Below are positions 9,599 through 22,273 of a stretch of DNA of 64,000 nucleotides, one piece after another. The position numbers and the translations under genes are program-made. The stretch's first letter is position 1; the number at the start of each line of letters is the position of its first letter. The DNA is taken from assembly GCF_014651855.1 (NCBI RefSeq), contig NZ_BMXR01000008.1, forward strand, positions 33,438 to 97,437, read 5' to 3'. The DNA is from Saccharospirillum salsuginis (lineage in GTDB: Bacteria; Pseudomonadota; Gammaproteobacteria; Pseudomonadales; Natronospirillaceae). The notes below the pieces were generated by a model. It worked only from the letters and a program-made list of their open reading frames with translations, searched no databases and was not told the origin of the DNA.

Positions 9599-10053
9599 GT
9601 CTATCGTTACCCCTGGATCACGAGGCCATCAAGGATTACTTGCCACATCGCTATCCCTTTTTGCTGGTGGACCGCGTTACCGAACTGGAACCGGGTACGC
9701 GAATTCAGGGCTACAAGAACATCTCGGGTAACGAAGAACTGTTCAACGGTCACTTCCCGGATCGCGCCATCTTTCCGGGGGTCCTGATCTGCGAGGCGCT
9801 GGCTCAGTTATCCGCCATCCTGGGGTTCGCCACCAGCGGCAATCGCGCCGCCGATGGCTATTTGTACCTGTTCGCGGGGCTCGACAACGTCAAATTCAAG
9901 AAGCAGGTCGTGCCCGGTGACCGGCTGGAACTCCACTCCGAACTGGTCTCCGCGCGGCGCGGCATCTACAAGTTCCAGTGCCGGGCCGAGGTGGACGGTC
10001 AATTGGCCGCCACGGCCGATATTCTCTGTGCGGAACGGAAGATGACGTCGTGA
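9595..10053 (+). CDS. fabZ: (3R)-hydroxymyristoyl-ACP dehydratase
   Basis: Dehydrates 3-hydroxyacyl-ACP in fatty acid elongation and so competes with lipid A enzymes for hydroxymyristoyl-ACP. I placed the start at the ATG 9595 that overlaps the lpxD stop; this gives 152 residues. Active-site motifs are LPHRYPFLLVDRV (catalytic His near residue 20) and GHFPDRAIFPGVLICEALAQ (catalytic Glu and helix). Its position between lpxD and lpxA is conserved. Confidence 0.97.
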   Translation: MSLSLPLDHEAIKDYLPHRYPFLLVDRVTELEPGTRIQGYKNISGNEELFNGHFPDRAIFPGVLICEALAQLSAILGFATSGNRAADGYLYLFAGLDNVKFKKQVVPGDRLELHSELVSARRGIYKFQCRAEVDGQLAATADILCAERKMTS

Positions 10054-10820
10054 TACATTCAACGGTTCAGATCGATCCGAGCGCCCGAATCGCCGACAAG
10101 GTCACCATCGGGCCCTTCAGCGTCATCGGGCCCGATGTCGAGATTGGCGAGGGCACCTGGATCGGCCCGCATGTGGTCGTCAACGGACCGACCACCATCG
10201 GGCGCTACAACAAGATTTTTCAGTTCGCCAGTGTCGGCGAAGCCTGTCAGGACCTGAAATACAAGGGTGAGCCGACCCGCCTGATTATCGGCGACCACAA
10301 CACCATTCGCGAATTCGCCACCCTGCATCGGGGCACGATTCAGGACAGCGGCGAGACCCGGGTCGGCAGTCATTGCCTGGTCATGGCGTATGCCCACATC
10401 GCTCATGACGTCGTCGTGGGCGATTCGGTGATTATGGCCAACAACGCTCAACTGGCCGGCCACGTCCATGTGGGCGACCATGCCATCATCGGTGGTAACT
10501 GTGGCGTCCACCAGTTCGTCTCGATCGGCGCCCACGCCTTTCTCGGCGCCGGTTCGACCGTACTCAAAGACGTGCCCGCCTTTGTGACGGTTCAGGGGTA
10601 CCCCGCGACACCGCACGGCATGAATGTCGAAGGCCTGCGTCGGCGGGGGTTCCAAAAACCCGCCATGACGGCTTTGCGCCGCGCCTACAAGATTGTGTAC
10701 CGCGAAGGCAAGACGGTGCGCGAGGCGCTGGATGAACTCGCGCCGTTGGCCGAGGAGCATCCGGAAGTCCGGGTGTTCGTCGATAGTATCGAGGGCTCCA
10801 AGCGGGGTATCGTTCGCTGA
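10050..10820 (+). CDS. lpxA: UDP-N-acetylglucosamine O-acyltransferase
   Basis: First step of lipid A synthesis. The start is the GTG at 10050 overlapping the fabZ stop (GTGA), giving 256 residues beginning MIHSTVQIDPSARI; the E. coli enzyme has 262. Hexapeptide repeats form the left-handed helix, for example IGPFSVIGPDVEIGEGTWIG. The catalytic His lies in the AYAHIAHDVVVGD segment and the C-terminal helical part begins near residue 190. It overlaps lpxB by one base. Confidence 0.96.
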   Translation: MIHSTVQIDPSARIADKVTIGPFSVIGPDVEIGEGTWIGPHVVVNGPTTIGRYNKIFQFASVGEACQDLKYKGEPTRLIIGDHNTIREFATLHRGTIQDSGETRVGSHCLVMAYAHIAHDVVVGDSVIMANNAQLAGHVHVGDHAIIGGNCGVHQFVSIGAHAFLGAGSTVLKDVPAFVTVQGYPATPHGMNVEGLRRRGFQKPAMTALRRAYKIVYREGKTVREALDELAPLAEEHPEVRVFVDSIEGSKRGIVR

Positions 10821-11968
10821 TGGCTCGACCGATTCGTGTGGCCCTGCTGGCGGGTGAGACCAGCGGCGACATTCTCGGGGCCGGGCTGATGCAGGCTCTG
10901 CGCGCGCGCCATCCGGACATCGAATTCGGTGGTATCGGTGGCGAGCGAATGATGGCCCAGGGGCTGGACAGCCGGGTCTCGATGGAACGGTTGTCGGTCA
11001 TGGGCATCGCCGAAGTCGTCGGCCGTTTGCGCGAACTGTTCCGCATCCGCCGCGCCTACCGGGACTGGTGCATTCACTGGCGGCCGGATGTCTTCATCGG
11101 CATCGACGCTCCCGATTTCAACATCGGTCTCGAACGCCAATTGCGCGAGGCCGGTGTCAAGACCATGCACTATGTCTCGCCATCCGTCTGGGCCTGGCGC
11201 CAGGGGCGCATTCACAAGATCGCCAAGGCTGTCGACCACATGCTGACACTGTTGCCGTTCGAGGCCGACTTTTATCAGCAACACGGGGTGCCGGTTACTT
11301 TCGTCGGCCATACGCTGGCCGACAGCTTGCCGGTCGAGCCGGATCGCGCGGCGGCGCGACAGCGTCTCGGTTTGCCGTTGGAGGAACGCTGCCTGGCGGT
11401 TTTGCCGGGCAGTCGCGGCAGCGAAGTCGCTCGGCTCGCACCGCTGTTCCTGGAGGCGGCGGCCCGGGTTCAGCAAGAAACCGGCCCATTGACGGTGTTG
11501 ATACCGGCCGCCAACGAATACCGCCGCGAACAGATCGAGGCGGCGGTCCGCCGGCACGGCAACTCATTGCACATCCAATTGTATTCGGGGCAGTCCTCCG
11601 ACGTCATGACGGCCGCCGACGGTGTCCTGCTGGCATCCGGCACAGCGGCGCTGGAAGCCATGCTGCTGAAGCGGCCGATGGTGGTCTCCTACAAACTGAA
11701 CGCCCTGACGTTCCGCATCATGAAGGCCATGGCGACGACCCAGTGGGTGTCGTTGCCGAACATCCTGGCCAAGACCGACTGGGTGCCGGAGCATCTGCAG
11801 GATGACGCGACGGTGGACAACCTGAGTCGCGACCTGATAAAAATTCTGACCGACACCGACTACCGCGACCAATTCGAGCAGCGAGCCCGTTTTCTGCATC
11901 GTCAACTGGCCCGGGGTGCCGATGACCAGGCCGCTCAGGCTGTTTTGTCCGTCATTGAGGGAAACTGA
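10820..11968 (+). CDS. lpxB: Lipid-A-disaccharide synthase
   Basis: Joins UDP-diacylglucosamine and lipid X into the lipid A disaccharide at the inner membrane; a GT-B fold glycosyltransferase (GT19). It has 382 residues. The N-terminal AGETSGDILGAGLMQALR and the central YVSPSVWAWRQGR motifs are family signatures, and the C-terminal part holds LASGTAALEAMLLKRPMVV, the nucleotide-sugar site. It is the last lipid A gene of the operon and is followed after 3 bp by rnhB. Confidence 0.97.
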   Translation: MARPIRVALLAGETSGDILGAGLMQALRARHPDIEFGGIGGERMMAQGLDSRVSMERLSVMGIAEVVGRLRELFRIRRAYRDWCIHWRPDVFIGIDAPDFNIGLERQLREAGVKTMHYVSPSVWAWRQGRIHKIAKAVDHMLTLLPFEADFYQQHGVPVTFVGHTLADSLPVEPDRAAARQRLGLPLEERCLAVLPGSRGSEVARLAPLFLEAAARVQQETGPLTVLIPAANEYRREQIEAAVRRHGNSLHIQLYSGQSSDVMTAADGVLLASGTAALEAMLLKRPMVVSYKLNALTFRIMKAMATTQWVSLPNILAKTDWVPEHLQDDATVDNLSRDLIKILTDTDYRDQFEQRARFLHRQLARGADDQAAQAVLSVIEGN

Positions 11969-11971
11969 TCG

Positions 11972-12595
11972 ATGAGCCAGACCGGATTTGATTTCGAGGC
12001 CGGCGCCCGTCGCCTGGCCGGCATTGACGAAGTGGGCCGGGGGCCTCTGGCCGGGGATGTGGTCGCCGCCGCCGTCATACTCGACCCGGAGCGGCCAATT
12101 CCCGGCCTGACCGATTCCAAAGCGCTGACCGCACGCCGCCGGGATGCCCTGAGCGAGACCATCAAGGAACAGGCCCTGGCCTGGTGCATCGCCCGCGCCA
12201 GTGTCGCCGAGATCGACGAACTGAACATTCTGCAGGCCAGCCTGCTGGCGATGAAGCGTGCCGTGCTCGGCCTGTCGGTCACCCCGGATTTCTGCCAGGT
12301 CGATGGCAACAAGTTGCCCCCGGGTCTGCCCTGCGCTGCCGAGGCCATCGTCCAGGGCGATGCCCGGGTTCCGGCCATCGGCGCGGCCTCGATTCTCGCC
12401 AAGGTCCAGCGCGACCGTGAACTGGTTGAACTGGATCGGCAATATCCGCAGTATGGATTCGCCCGACACAAGGGCTACCCGACGGCGGAACACCTGGCGG
12501 CCATTCGCGAGCACGGCATACTCGAACATCATCGCCGCAGCTATGGCCCGGTTCGGGCCTGTTTGGAAGCCGCCACCGGCGAAAAAACCGCCTGA
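11972..12595 (+). CDS. rnhB: Ribonuclease HII
   Basis: Cuts RNA in RNA-DNA hybrids and removes single ribonucleotides from DNA. The protein has 207 residues. IDEVGRGPLAGDVVAAAVIL (about 19-38) carries the first two acidic metal ligands, VDGNKLP near residue 110 the third, and ASILAKVQRDREL near 140 follows the family pattern. It closes the lipid A operon just upstream of dnaE, a conserved order. Confidence 0.96.
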   Translation: MSQTGFDFEAGARRLAGIDEVGRGPLAGDVVAAAVILDPERPIPGLTDSKALTARRRDALSETIKEQALAWCIARASVAEIDELNILQASLLAMKRAVLGLSVTPDFCQVDGNKLPPGLPCAAEAIVQGDARVPAIGAASILAKVQRDRELVELDRQYPQYGFARHKGYPTAEHLAAIREHGILEHHRRSYGPVRACLEAATGEKTA

Positions 12596-12661
12596 GCCGC
12601 GAAACAACGATTACACAGTGCCCTAGACCGCACTCCAGGACCCATCAGGAGAAACAATACC

Positions 12662-16171
<3,510 letters not shown>

Positions 16172-16206
16172 TGACTGAAGAGCGGCGCTCACCCTCTTAG
16201 TTTCGA

Positions 16207-16227
16207 GTAGGGTGGGCACCGCCCACC
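16207..16227 (+). repeat. GTAG-headed REP-like hairpin (family C, single)
   Basis: GTAG followed by ggtgggc, a three-base loop and gcccacc. The same 21 bases occur in reverse complement at 20042-20062. It lies in the 240-bp dnaE-accA gap, in which I see nothing else. The GTAG head plus hairpin is the form of REP sequences; it may also act as a 3' end for dnaE mRNA. Confidence 0.75.
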
Positions 16228-16411
16228 AAAAGCCAACCACACCGCCACACCACCCCCACTTTTTCCGTTTACTCAAAGCTCAATAAGAATTGATGCCCTT
16301 GCTCAATCAAAGGACACCTTTTAGGCTGACGGGTTATTATGAATCTTCGCTGAGCCAGGCAGGCGACCGGGACGAGCCCGAACGCCTGCCACACTCGATT
16401 AGGGACCCGGC

Positions 16412-17365
16412 ATGAATCCTGATTACTTGGAATTTGAACAACCCATCGCGGATCTGATCGCCAAGATTGAAGAACTCCGGCTGGTCGGCAACCGTAACGA
16501 CCTGAACATCTCCTCGGAAATCGAGAAGCTCAACGCCCAGTCCGTGAAACTGACGGAACAGATCTTCTCCAACCTGAGCTCCTGGCAGATCTCCCAGCTC
16601 GCCCGTCACCCCAAGCGTCCCTACACCCTGGACTACGTCAAGCACATCTTCACCGACTGGGACGAACTGCACGGCGATCGCCACTACGCCGACGACGCCG
16701 CCATCGTCAGCGGCATCGCCCGCCTGGACGACCGACCGGTCATGGTCATCGGCCACCAGAAGGGGCGCGACGTGAAGGAGAAGGTTCGCCGCAACTTCGG
16801 CATGCCCAAGCCCGAAGGCTATCGCAAAGCCCTGCGCATGATGCAGATGGCCGAACGCTTCCGCATGCCGGTACTGACCTTCATCGACACACCCGGCGCC
16901 TACCCGGGCATCGGTGCCGAGGAGCGCGGCCAGAGCGAAGCCATCGCCTTCAACCTGCTGAAAATGTCCTCCCTGCGCACCCCGATCATCGCAACGGTCG
17001 TGGGCGAGGGCGGTTCCGGTGGCGCCCTGGCCATCGGTGTCGGTGATCACCTGAACATGCTGCAATACAGCACCTACTCGGTCATCTCCCCCGAAGGCTG
17101 CGCCTCCATTCTCTGGAAAACCGCCGAACGCGCCTCCGATGCGGCCGAATCCATGGGCATCACCGCCGAACGCCTGCACAGCCTGGGTCTCGTCGACAAC
17201 GTGATCAAAGAACCCCTGGGCGGCGCCCACCGGGACTACGAACTCATGGCCGCCAACCTCAAAAAGCAACTCACCCAACAGGTCGACGAGCTGCGCACCA
17301 AGCCCGTCGACGATTTGCTGGATAGTCGATACAAGCGATTGATGGCTTACGGGATCGAGTCCTGA
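16412..17365 (+). CDS. accA: Acetyl-CoA carboxylase carboxyltransferase alpha subunit
   Basis: With AccD it moves the carboxyl group from biotin to acetyl-CoA, the first step of fatty acid synthesis. It has 317 residues, near the usual 319. RHPKRPYTLDYVKHIFTDW, FIDTPGAYPGIGAEERGQSE and EGGSGGALAIGVGD (about 199-212, the oxyanion and CoA site) are family signatures. Unlike many relatives it is separated from tilS by 1.26 kb holding a repeat composite and a GNAT gene. Confidence 0.97.
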   Translation: MNPDYLEFEQPIADLIAKIEELRLVGNRNDLNISSEIEKLNAQSVKLTEQIFSNLSSWQISQLARHPKRPYTLDYVKHIFTDWDELHGDRHYADDAAIVSGIARLDDRPVMVIGHQKGRDVKEKVRRNFGMPKPEGYRKALRMMQMAERFRMPVLTFIDTPGAYPGIGAEERGQSEAIAFNLLKMSSLRTPIIATVVGEGGSGGALAIGVGDHLNMLQYSTYSVISPEGCASILWKTAERASDAAESMGITAERLHSLGLVDNVIKEPLGGAHRDYELMAANLKKQLTQQVDELRTKPVDDLLDSRYKRLMAYGIES

Positions 17366-17462
17366 AGCTTGATTTGGCCTTTTCTGGGTTGGCTTGTGCG
17401 CCAGTCGTCTTTGATAGTGGCCAGGTTCACTTCGGAAGGGCAAGGTTGGTTGCCAGTGGTTC

Positions 17463-17577
17463 GTGACGAGTGTCGGGGTAGCCCATGGCAGGGTCGCCGT
17501 AAATACGTCCATGTAGGCTTGACCGCAGCATCCATGCTGCGTACATCCCTTCCATGGGCTACCCCGACACTCGCCAC
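17463..17577 (-). repeat. Palindromic element A2 (core sense -)
   Basis: Outer arms 17463-17488 and 17552-17577 make 26 pairs with a single non-Watson-Crick pair, A-C on the plus strand and thus U-G on the minus strand. The core reads on the minus strand: P2 gcagca/tgctgc with loop TGGA, and P3 TACATGGACGTA. It is the left half of composite 17463-17943 and is antisense to accA and the GNAT gene. Confidence 0.85.
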
Positions 17578-17631
17578 TTTGGCCGTGCCGCCGCCAATCC
17601 CACATAGTAGTCCTCGCAAACAAGTATTACA

Positions 17632-17756
17632 GTAGGGCAGAAGAGGTGGAGCCGAAATCTGCCGAGAGGGCGAAGCCCTCCAGTCGGCCCCTGGCCACTT
17701 CGGAAGACGGGCGCTGCCCGCCCCGGCAGATATCGCCTAGGGCTCTTCTGCCCTAC
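17632..17756. repeat. GTAG-headed palindrome, family B copy 1
   Basis: Terminal arms 17632-17645 and 17743-17756 are perfectly complementary (14 bp, gtagggcagaagag), with inner atctgcc/ggcagat also paired. It is 125 bp long, as is copy 2 at 23985-24109. It is the centre of the composite between A2 and A3. GTAG is at both ends on opposite strands, as in paired REPs (BIMEs). Confidence 0.8.
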
Positions 17757-17777
17757 AGGACCTTGCCGAAGCGCTGA

Positions 17778-17943
17778 GCGAGAGGTGCCGGTCGTCCCTC
17801 CGGCGGACGTCGGCCCGCAGGACCGGTTTTTTTGCTCCTGCAAAACCGGCACTTCCGCCATCCATGGCGGTCGGATGCGGGCCGCCGAGCTTACATGGAT
17901 GTACTTGCAGCGGTCCGCTTGAGGGGCGACCGGCACTTCTCGC
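17778..17943 (+). repeat. Palindromic element A3 with loop insertion (core sense +)
   Basis: Outer arms 17778-17800 and 17921-17943 give 23 pairs, two of them G-U on the plus strand. The P2 stem cggcccgca (17811-17819) / tgcgggccg (17876-17884) is intact but its loop carries about 55 extra bases (17820-17875) that themselves fold (ccggtttt/aaaaccgg and ccgcca/tggcgg). P3 is TACATGGATGTA. The flanking stretches (17366-17462, 17944-18123) show no gene. Confidence 0.8.
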
Positions 17944-18123
17944 GAATTCCTGGCACCTCTGGCAACCCCGGCAAAGCACCACCCAGGCACTGTCACCCAC
18001 ATTAGGCACACAATCCCGCCAAGCCAAAATCCAAACAACATACTCGAAACCGGCCACGGTTTCGGTCTATGCTTACCCACAAGACTGAGCAAACCGTCAC
18101 CACGGAGCGGAACCCAGGAGCCG

Positions 18124-18624
18124 ATGACTGCCGCCTACTCCTATCCATTTCGACAGTACGACCCCATAGTCGGCGACGAGATCGCCCTGCTGTTGAACCG
18201 CTACCTTGAAGGCCACCGCGCCCTCGAAGGGGCACCTGCCTACCTGTTCGACATCGTCCTGCTAGACGGCACCCTCATCGGCCAAATCGACCTGCGCATC
18301 GGCAACACCCACGCCCTGGTCACCTACGCCGGCCAGATCGGCTACGGCATCGACCGGCCCTACCGGGGCCACCACTACGCCGCCAAAGCCTGTGAGCTCA
18401 TCGTCCCGGTCGCCCTCGATCACGGCATGACCGAACTCTGGATTACCTGTAATCCCGACAATCCGGCCTCCGTTCGCACCTGCGAAAAACTGGGCGCCGA
18501 ATACATCGAAACCGTGAAAGTCCCCCGCTGGTCAGAACTCTGGCGACGGGGCGACCGGGAAAAACTGCGCTACCTCTGGGTTCTGCCGCGACCCGAACGA
18601 ACCGGACCGCGCGCCGCCGACTGA
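18124..18624 (+). CDS. GNAT-family N-acetyltransferase
   Basis: A 166-residue acetyltransferase of the RimJ/RimL-like GNAT type. The family core is seen as GQIDLRIGN (strand 3), then QIGYGIDRPYRGHHYAAKACELIV (strand 4 and the acetyl-CoA P-loop, a variant of RGxGxA), then ELWITCNPDNPASVRTCEKLGAEYIE, where Asn and Cys-Glu-Lys-Leu-Gly contact acetyl-CoA. The substrate cannot be told. It ends one base before tilS, so both may share a transcript. It is not a usual part of this locus and probably came in later. Confidence 0.85.
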   Translation: MTAAYSYPFRQYDPIVGDEIALLLNRYLEGHRALEGAPAYLFDIVLLDGTLIGQIDLRIGNTHALVTYAGQIGYGIDRPYRGHHYAAKACELIVPVALDHGMTELWITCNPDNPASVRTCEKLGAEYIETVKVPRWSELWRRGDREKLRYLWVLPRPERTGPRAAD

Positions 18625-18625
18625 C

Positions 18626-19948
18626 ATGCCCGACACCGTACTGCAAACCATCAACACCTGGCTCGACCGCGTCGAGCCGCGACCGGTCTTCGTCGGTTTC
18701 AGCGGCGGTCTCGACTCCCAGGTCTTACTGCACGCCCTATGCCAAACCCTGTCTCCGCGGCAGGTTGTCGCACTGCACGTCAACCACCGCATCAGTGCCC
18801 ACGCCGATGACTGGCAACGCCAGTGCGAACACCGATGCCTCGAACTGGGCTGCCGCTTCGTCGCCGGGCGGGTTCACGTCGAAAGCACGGGGCAGGGTCT
18901 CGAAGCCGCCGCCCGCGACGAGCGCTACCGCCTGTTCGACGAACAGGTCGCCCCCGGCCACAGCCTCTGGCTGGCCCATCACCTCGACGACCAACTCGAA
19001 ACCTTCATGCTGCGTCTGTTGCGCGGCGCCGGCCTGCACGGTCTGAGTGCGATGCAAGCCGAATCGGAACGCCGCGGCTACCAACTGCTGCGCCCCTTCC
19101 TTGACCTCCCGCGAGCGGGACTTGAAGCCTATGCCCGGACACACCGGCTCGACTGGATCGAAGACGACAGCAACACCGACACCCGATTCGACCGCAACTA
19201 CCTGCGCCACGACATCCTCCCGCGCCTGGAGCAACGCTGGCCGAGCTACCGCCAGACGCTCAACCGAAGCCTCGGCCAGCTCAACCAGGCCGCCCAGCAA
19301 CAGCAACAACAACTGGAGCACGCTCTCGACCACCGTCTAGCCCACGACGGAGCCTTCAAGGCCGTCCAGCTCGACGACTGGCCCGATGACCAGGTGATCT
19401 CCCTGATTCACCTATGGCTGCGCCAGCAAGGCGTCCGTCCGCCCTCCGAAGCCCTGATGCACCGCATCCTTCACGACGTCGTCCGCGCCCAACCCGACGC
19501 CCAACCCCAGGTCCGGATCGGCAACGGCACCATCCGACGCTTCCGCACCGCGCTCTATTGGGTGCCCGACCGGCCTGACGTCGGCCAGCCCCCAAGCGTC
19601 GACATCGGTCACACCACCCACTGGACCGGAGTCGGCGACCTCACCCTCACTCGAGTCACCGAAGGCCCGAATCGACTTAAAGCCGACACCCCCGACCTCA
19701 ACTGGCGCATGCGCGAGGGTGGGGAAAGTCTCTGGCCGGTCGGCCGGTCCAATCGGCGCGATCTAAAGCGATTGTTACAGGAATACCGCTTGCCCCCCTG
19801 GCAGCGGGATCGGTTGCCGCTGCTGTTTTCGGGGGACCAACTAGTGGCCGTGGCCGATCTCTGTGTCGACCGGGAGTGGTGCGCGGAGGAGGGGATGCCC
19901 GGTTTGAGGGTCGAGTTTCGCTCGGCGTATGACGATCCGGCCGGTTAG
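18626..19948 (+). CDS. tilS: tRNA(Ile)-lysidine synthase
   Basis: Converts the C34 of tRNA-Ile(CAU) to lysidine so that it reads AUA. The protein has 440 residues. The PP-loop ATP motif is SGGLDS (residues 26-31), with HLDDQLETFMLRLLRGAGLHGL near 115 and a C-terminal lysidine-synthase domain with REGGESLWPVGRSNRRDLKRLLQE-like sequence near residue 370. Adjacent to accA or pyrG in many relatives. Confidence 0.95.
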   Translation: MPDTVLQTINTWLDRVEPRPVFVGFSGGLDSQVLLHALCQTLSPRQVVALHVNHRISAHADDWQRQCEHRCLELGCRFVAGRVHVESTGQGLEAAARDERYRLFDEQVAPGHSLWLAHHLDDQLETFMLRLLRGAGLHGLSAMQAESERRGYQLLRPFLDLPRAGLEAYARTHRLDWIEDDSNTDTRFDRNYLRHDILPRLEQRWPSYRQTLNRSLGQLNQAAQQQQQQLEHALDHRLAHDGAFKAVQLDDWPDDQVISLIHLWLRQQGVRPPSEALMHRILHDVVRAQPDAQPQVRIGNGTIRRFRTALYWVPDRPDVGQPPSVDIGHTTHWTGVGDLTLTRVTEGPNRLKADTPDLNWRMREGGESLWPVGRSNRRDLKRLLQEYRLPPWQRDRLPLLFSGDQLVAVADLCVDREWCAEEGMPGLRVEFRSAYDDPAG

Positions 19949-20041
19949 TCCAAGGGTGGACGCCGTCCTCCTTTTTTCAAATGCAACGATAGAACGACCA
20001 GATCAGCCACTGGAGAGATTGATGCCGCAGCATCCTTCATT

Positions 20042-20062
20042 GGTGGGCGGTGCCCACCCTAC
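20042..20062 (-). repeat. GTAG-headed REP-like hairpin (family C, single)
   Basis: Reverse complement of the 21-base hairpin at 16207-16227, read on the minus strand with GTAG at 20062-20059. It lies 94 bp after tilS. Apart from this and A4 I see nothing in 19949-20447. Confidence 0.75.
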
Positions 20063-20106
20063 TAGGTTCCGCTAATGATTTACTTTGGTTTTGGCTGTGT
20101 GAGCTA

Positions 20107-20234
20107 GCGGAGGGTGCCTGCTGTGCTCACGGAGGGGAGTTCGCAGCAGGGATGCTGCGATCTAGCCTACAGGGCGGTCCGACGCTTCGGGGTATTCACG
20201 GCGACCCGGAGAGAGTACAGCCGGCATCCTCCGC
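20107..20234 (+). repeat. Palindromic element A4 (core sense +, altered P3)
   Basis: Outer arms 20107-20128 and 20213-20234 make 22 pairs: 19 Watson-Crick, two G-U on the plus strand and one T-C mismatch. P2 is cgcagca/tgctgcg-like with loop GGGA. In P3 the usual ATGG is replaced by about 20 bases including ccga/tcgg, so this copy lacks the second GGA loop. It ends with the family tail TATTCACGGCGACCC. Confidence 0.8.
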
Positions 20235-20447
20235 GTATTCCCGGCACCAAACATAAAGAAGCCAAAGATTCTAATTGAGCCACCAGCCCCTTTTTGCTAT
20301 TCTGGCCTCCCATCTTGAGTCGCACAAAAACCCCTCGCACGAATTGCTCCGTGGCCCAACAGAACAGCCACCGGGGCCGTTATTGCGTTTGTATATCGGG
20401 CGTTTTTGGCACCTTACCAACCTAGCGAACATCGGATGGGATCTTCT

Positions 20448-22070
20448 ATGACGCGTTATATCTTTGTCACCGGCGGTGTGGTGTCTTCCTTGGGAAAAGG
20501 CATCGCATCGGCTTCACTGGCCGCCATTCTCGAGGCCAGGGGGCTCAAGGTGACCCTCCTCAAGCTGGACCCCTACATCAACGTCGATCCCGGTACCATG
20601 AGCCCCTTCCAGCATGGTGAAGTCTTCGTCACCGAAGACGGCGCCGAGACCGACCTCGACCTCGGTCACTACGAACGTTTCGTTCGCACCACCATGACGC
20701 GTCGCAACAACTTCACCACCGGCCGCATCTACCAGGACGTCCTGCGCAAAGAGCGCCGGGGCGACTACCTCGGCGGTACCGTCCAGGTCATCCCGCACAT
20801 CACCGACGAGATCAAGCGCCGCGTTATCGAAGGCGCCGGCGACGCCGATGTCGCCCTGGTCGAAGTCGGTGGCACCGTCGGTGACATCGAATCCCTGCCG
20901 TTCCTCGAAGCCGTGCGTCAGCTCAAGGTCGAACTCGGCAGCCGCCGGGCCCTGTCCATGCATCTGACGCTGGTGCCCTACATCGCCACCGCCGGCGAGG
21001 TCAAAACCAAGCCGACTCAGCACTCGGTCAAGGAATTGCGCACCATCGGCCTGCAGCCCGACATCCTGGTCTGCCGCTCCGAACAGCCGGTGGGCAAGGC
21101 GGAACTGCGCAAGATCGCTCTGTTCACCAACGTCGAGGAGCGTGCCGTCATCCCGCTGCCGGATGCCGATTCCATTTATCGTATTCCCGGCATGCTCCAC
21201 AAATCCGGCCTCGATAACATCGTCGTCGAGAAATTCGCGCTGGAATGCCACGAACCGGACTTGAGCGACTGGGAAGACGTGACCGATCGCAAGCTGAACC
21301 CGGACGGCGAAGTCACCATCGCCATGGTCGGCAAATACATGGACCTGCTCGACGCCTACAAGTCGCTGATCGAAGCCATCGACCACGCCGGTATCCGCTC
21401 GCGCACCAAGGTGAACATCCGCTTCATCGACGCCGAAGAGATCGAAAAGGACGGCACCGACTGCCTGAAAGGCGTTCAGGGCATCCTGGTACCCGGCGGA
21501 TTCGGTTATCGTGGCGTCGAAGGCAAGATCACCACCGTGCGCTACGCCCGCGAAAACAAGATCCCTTACCTGGGCATATGCCTCGGCATGCAGGTCGCGG
21601 TCATCGAATTCGCGCGCAATGTCGCCGGTTTCGAAGGGGCGCACTCGACCGAGTTCGACCGCCAGTCGCGTCACCCGGTCGTGGGTCTGGTCACCGAGTG
21701 GATCGAGGCCGACGGCAAGAAGGTCGAACGCGACGAGCAATCCGATCTCGGCGGTACCATGCGTCTGGGCGGTCAGGAATGCATGCTGTCCGAGGATTCC
21801 GTATCCCGCGAGTGTTACGGCAAGGACCGCATCGTCGAGCGTCACCGTCACCGCTATGAAGTCAACAATCATTATGTAGAAGACTTACAAAAAGCCGGCC
21901 TGCGCATCGCCGGTCGCTCGGTCGACGGTTCCCTGGTCGAGATCGTCGAAAACCCCGATCACCCCTGGTTCGTGGCCTGTCAGTTTCACCCGGAATTCAC
22001 CTCTACGCCGCGGGATGGCCACGGTTTGTTCAGTGGCTTCATCGGCGCCGTCCGGCAGATGAAAGGTTGA
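20448..22070 (+). CDS. pyrG: CTP synthase
   Basis: Aminates UTP to CTP using glutamine. I chose the ATG at 20448 giving MTRYIFVTGGVVSSLGKG, which aligns with the family start; in-frame ATGs lie upstream at 20436. It has 540 residues: an N-terminal synthetase domain with Walker-like GGVVSSLGKG and a C-terminal class I glutamine amidotransferase with catalytic Cys in GICLGMQ and His-Glu in CQFHPEF. kdsA, which often separates pyrG and eno, is not here. Confidence 0.97.
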   Translation: MTRYIFVTGGVVSSLGKGIASASLAAILEARGLKVTLLKLDPYINVDPGTMSPFQHGEVFVTEDGAETDLDLGHYERFVRTTMTRRNNFTTGRIYQDVLRKERRGDYLGGTVQVIPHITDEIKRRVIEGAGDADVALVEVGGTVGDIESLPFLEAVRQLKVELGSRRALSMHLTLVPYIATAGEVKTKPTQHSVKELRTIGLQPDILVCRSEQPVGKAELRKIALFTNVEERAVIPLPDADSIYRIPGMLHKSGLDNIVVEKFALECHEPDLSDWEDVTDRKLNPDGEVTIAMVGKYMDLLDAYKSLIEAIDHAGIRSRTKVNIRFIDAEEIEKDGTDCLKGVQGILVPGGFGYRGVEGKITTVRYARENKIPYLGICLGMQVAVIEFARNVAGFEGAHSTEFDRQSRHPVVGLVTEWIEADGKKVERDEQSDLGGTMRLGGQECMLSEDSVSRECYGKDRIVERHRHRYEVNNHYVEDLQKAGLRIAGRSVDGSLVEIVENPDHPWFVACQFHPEFTSTPRDGHGLFSGFIGAVRQMKG

Positions 22071-22167
22071 TTGGGGTTCGCAATCCGGCGCCAAAGCTCT
22101 ATAATCCAGCGCGCCGGTTTTGTAATAAAATTACAAATTAGCAGTGGAATGAGGCATTCAATCATCC

Positions 22168-22273
22168 GTAGGGTGGGCATTGCCCACCATCGAAGGAAGC
22201 CTCTTTCCCGTACAGGGTCACTTAAAAGGCCGGCGACATTGGCCTCTCGTGTGGTGGGCAGTGCCCACCCTAC
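22168..22273. repeat. Paired REP-like hairpins (family C, BIME-like)
   Basis: Two GTAG-headed hairpins face each other: gtagggtgggca at 22168 and its inverse ending at 22273, each with its own ggtgggca/tgcccacc stem. It fills the centre of the 365-bp pyrG-eno gap, which otherwise seems empty apart from the eno leader. Confidence 0.75.

Noticed and set aside
17463..17943. Insertion sequence or MITE with fixed terminal inverted repeats
   Set aside because: No transposase is in the window, the terminal arms differ from copy to copy, and I see no target duplications.
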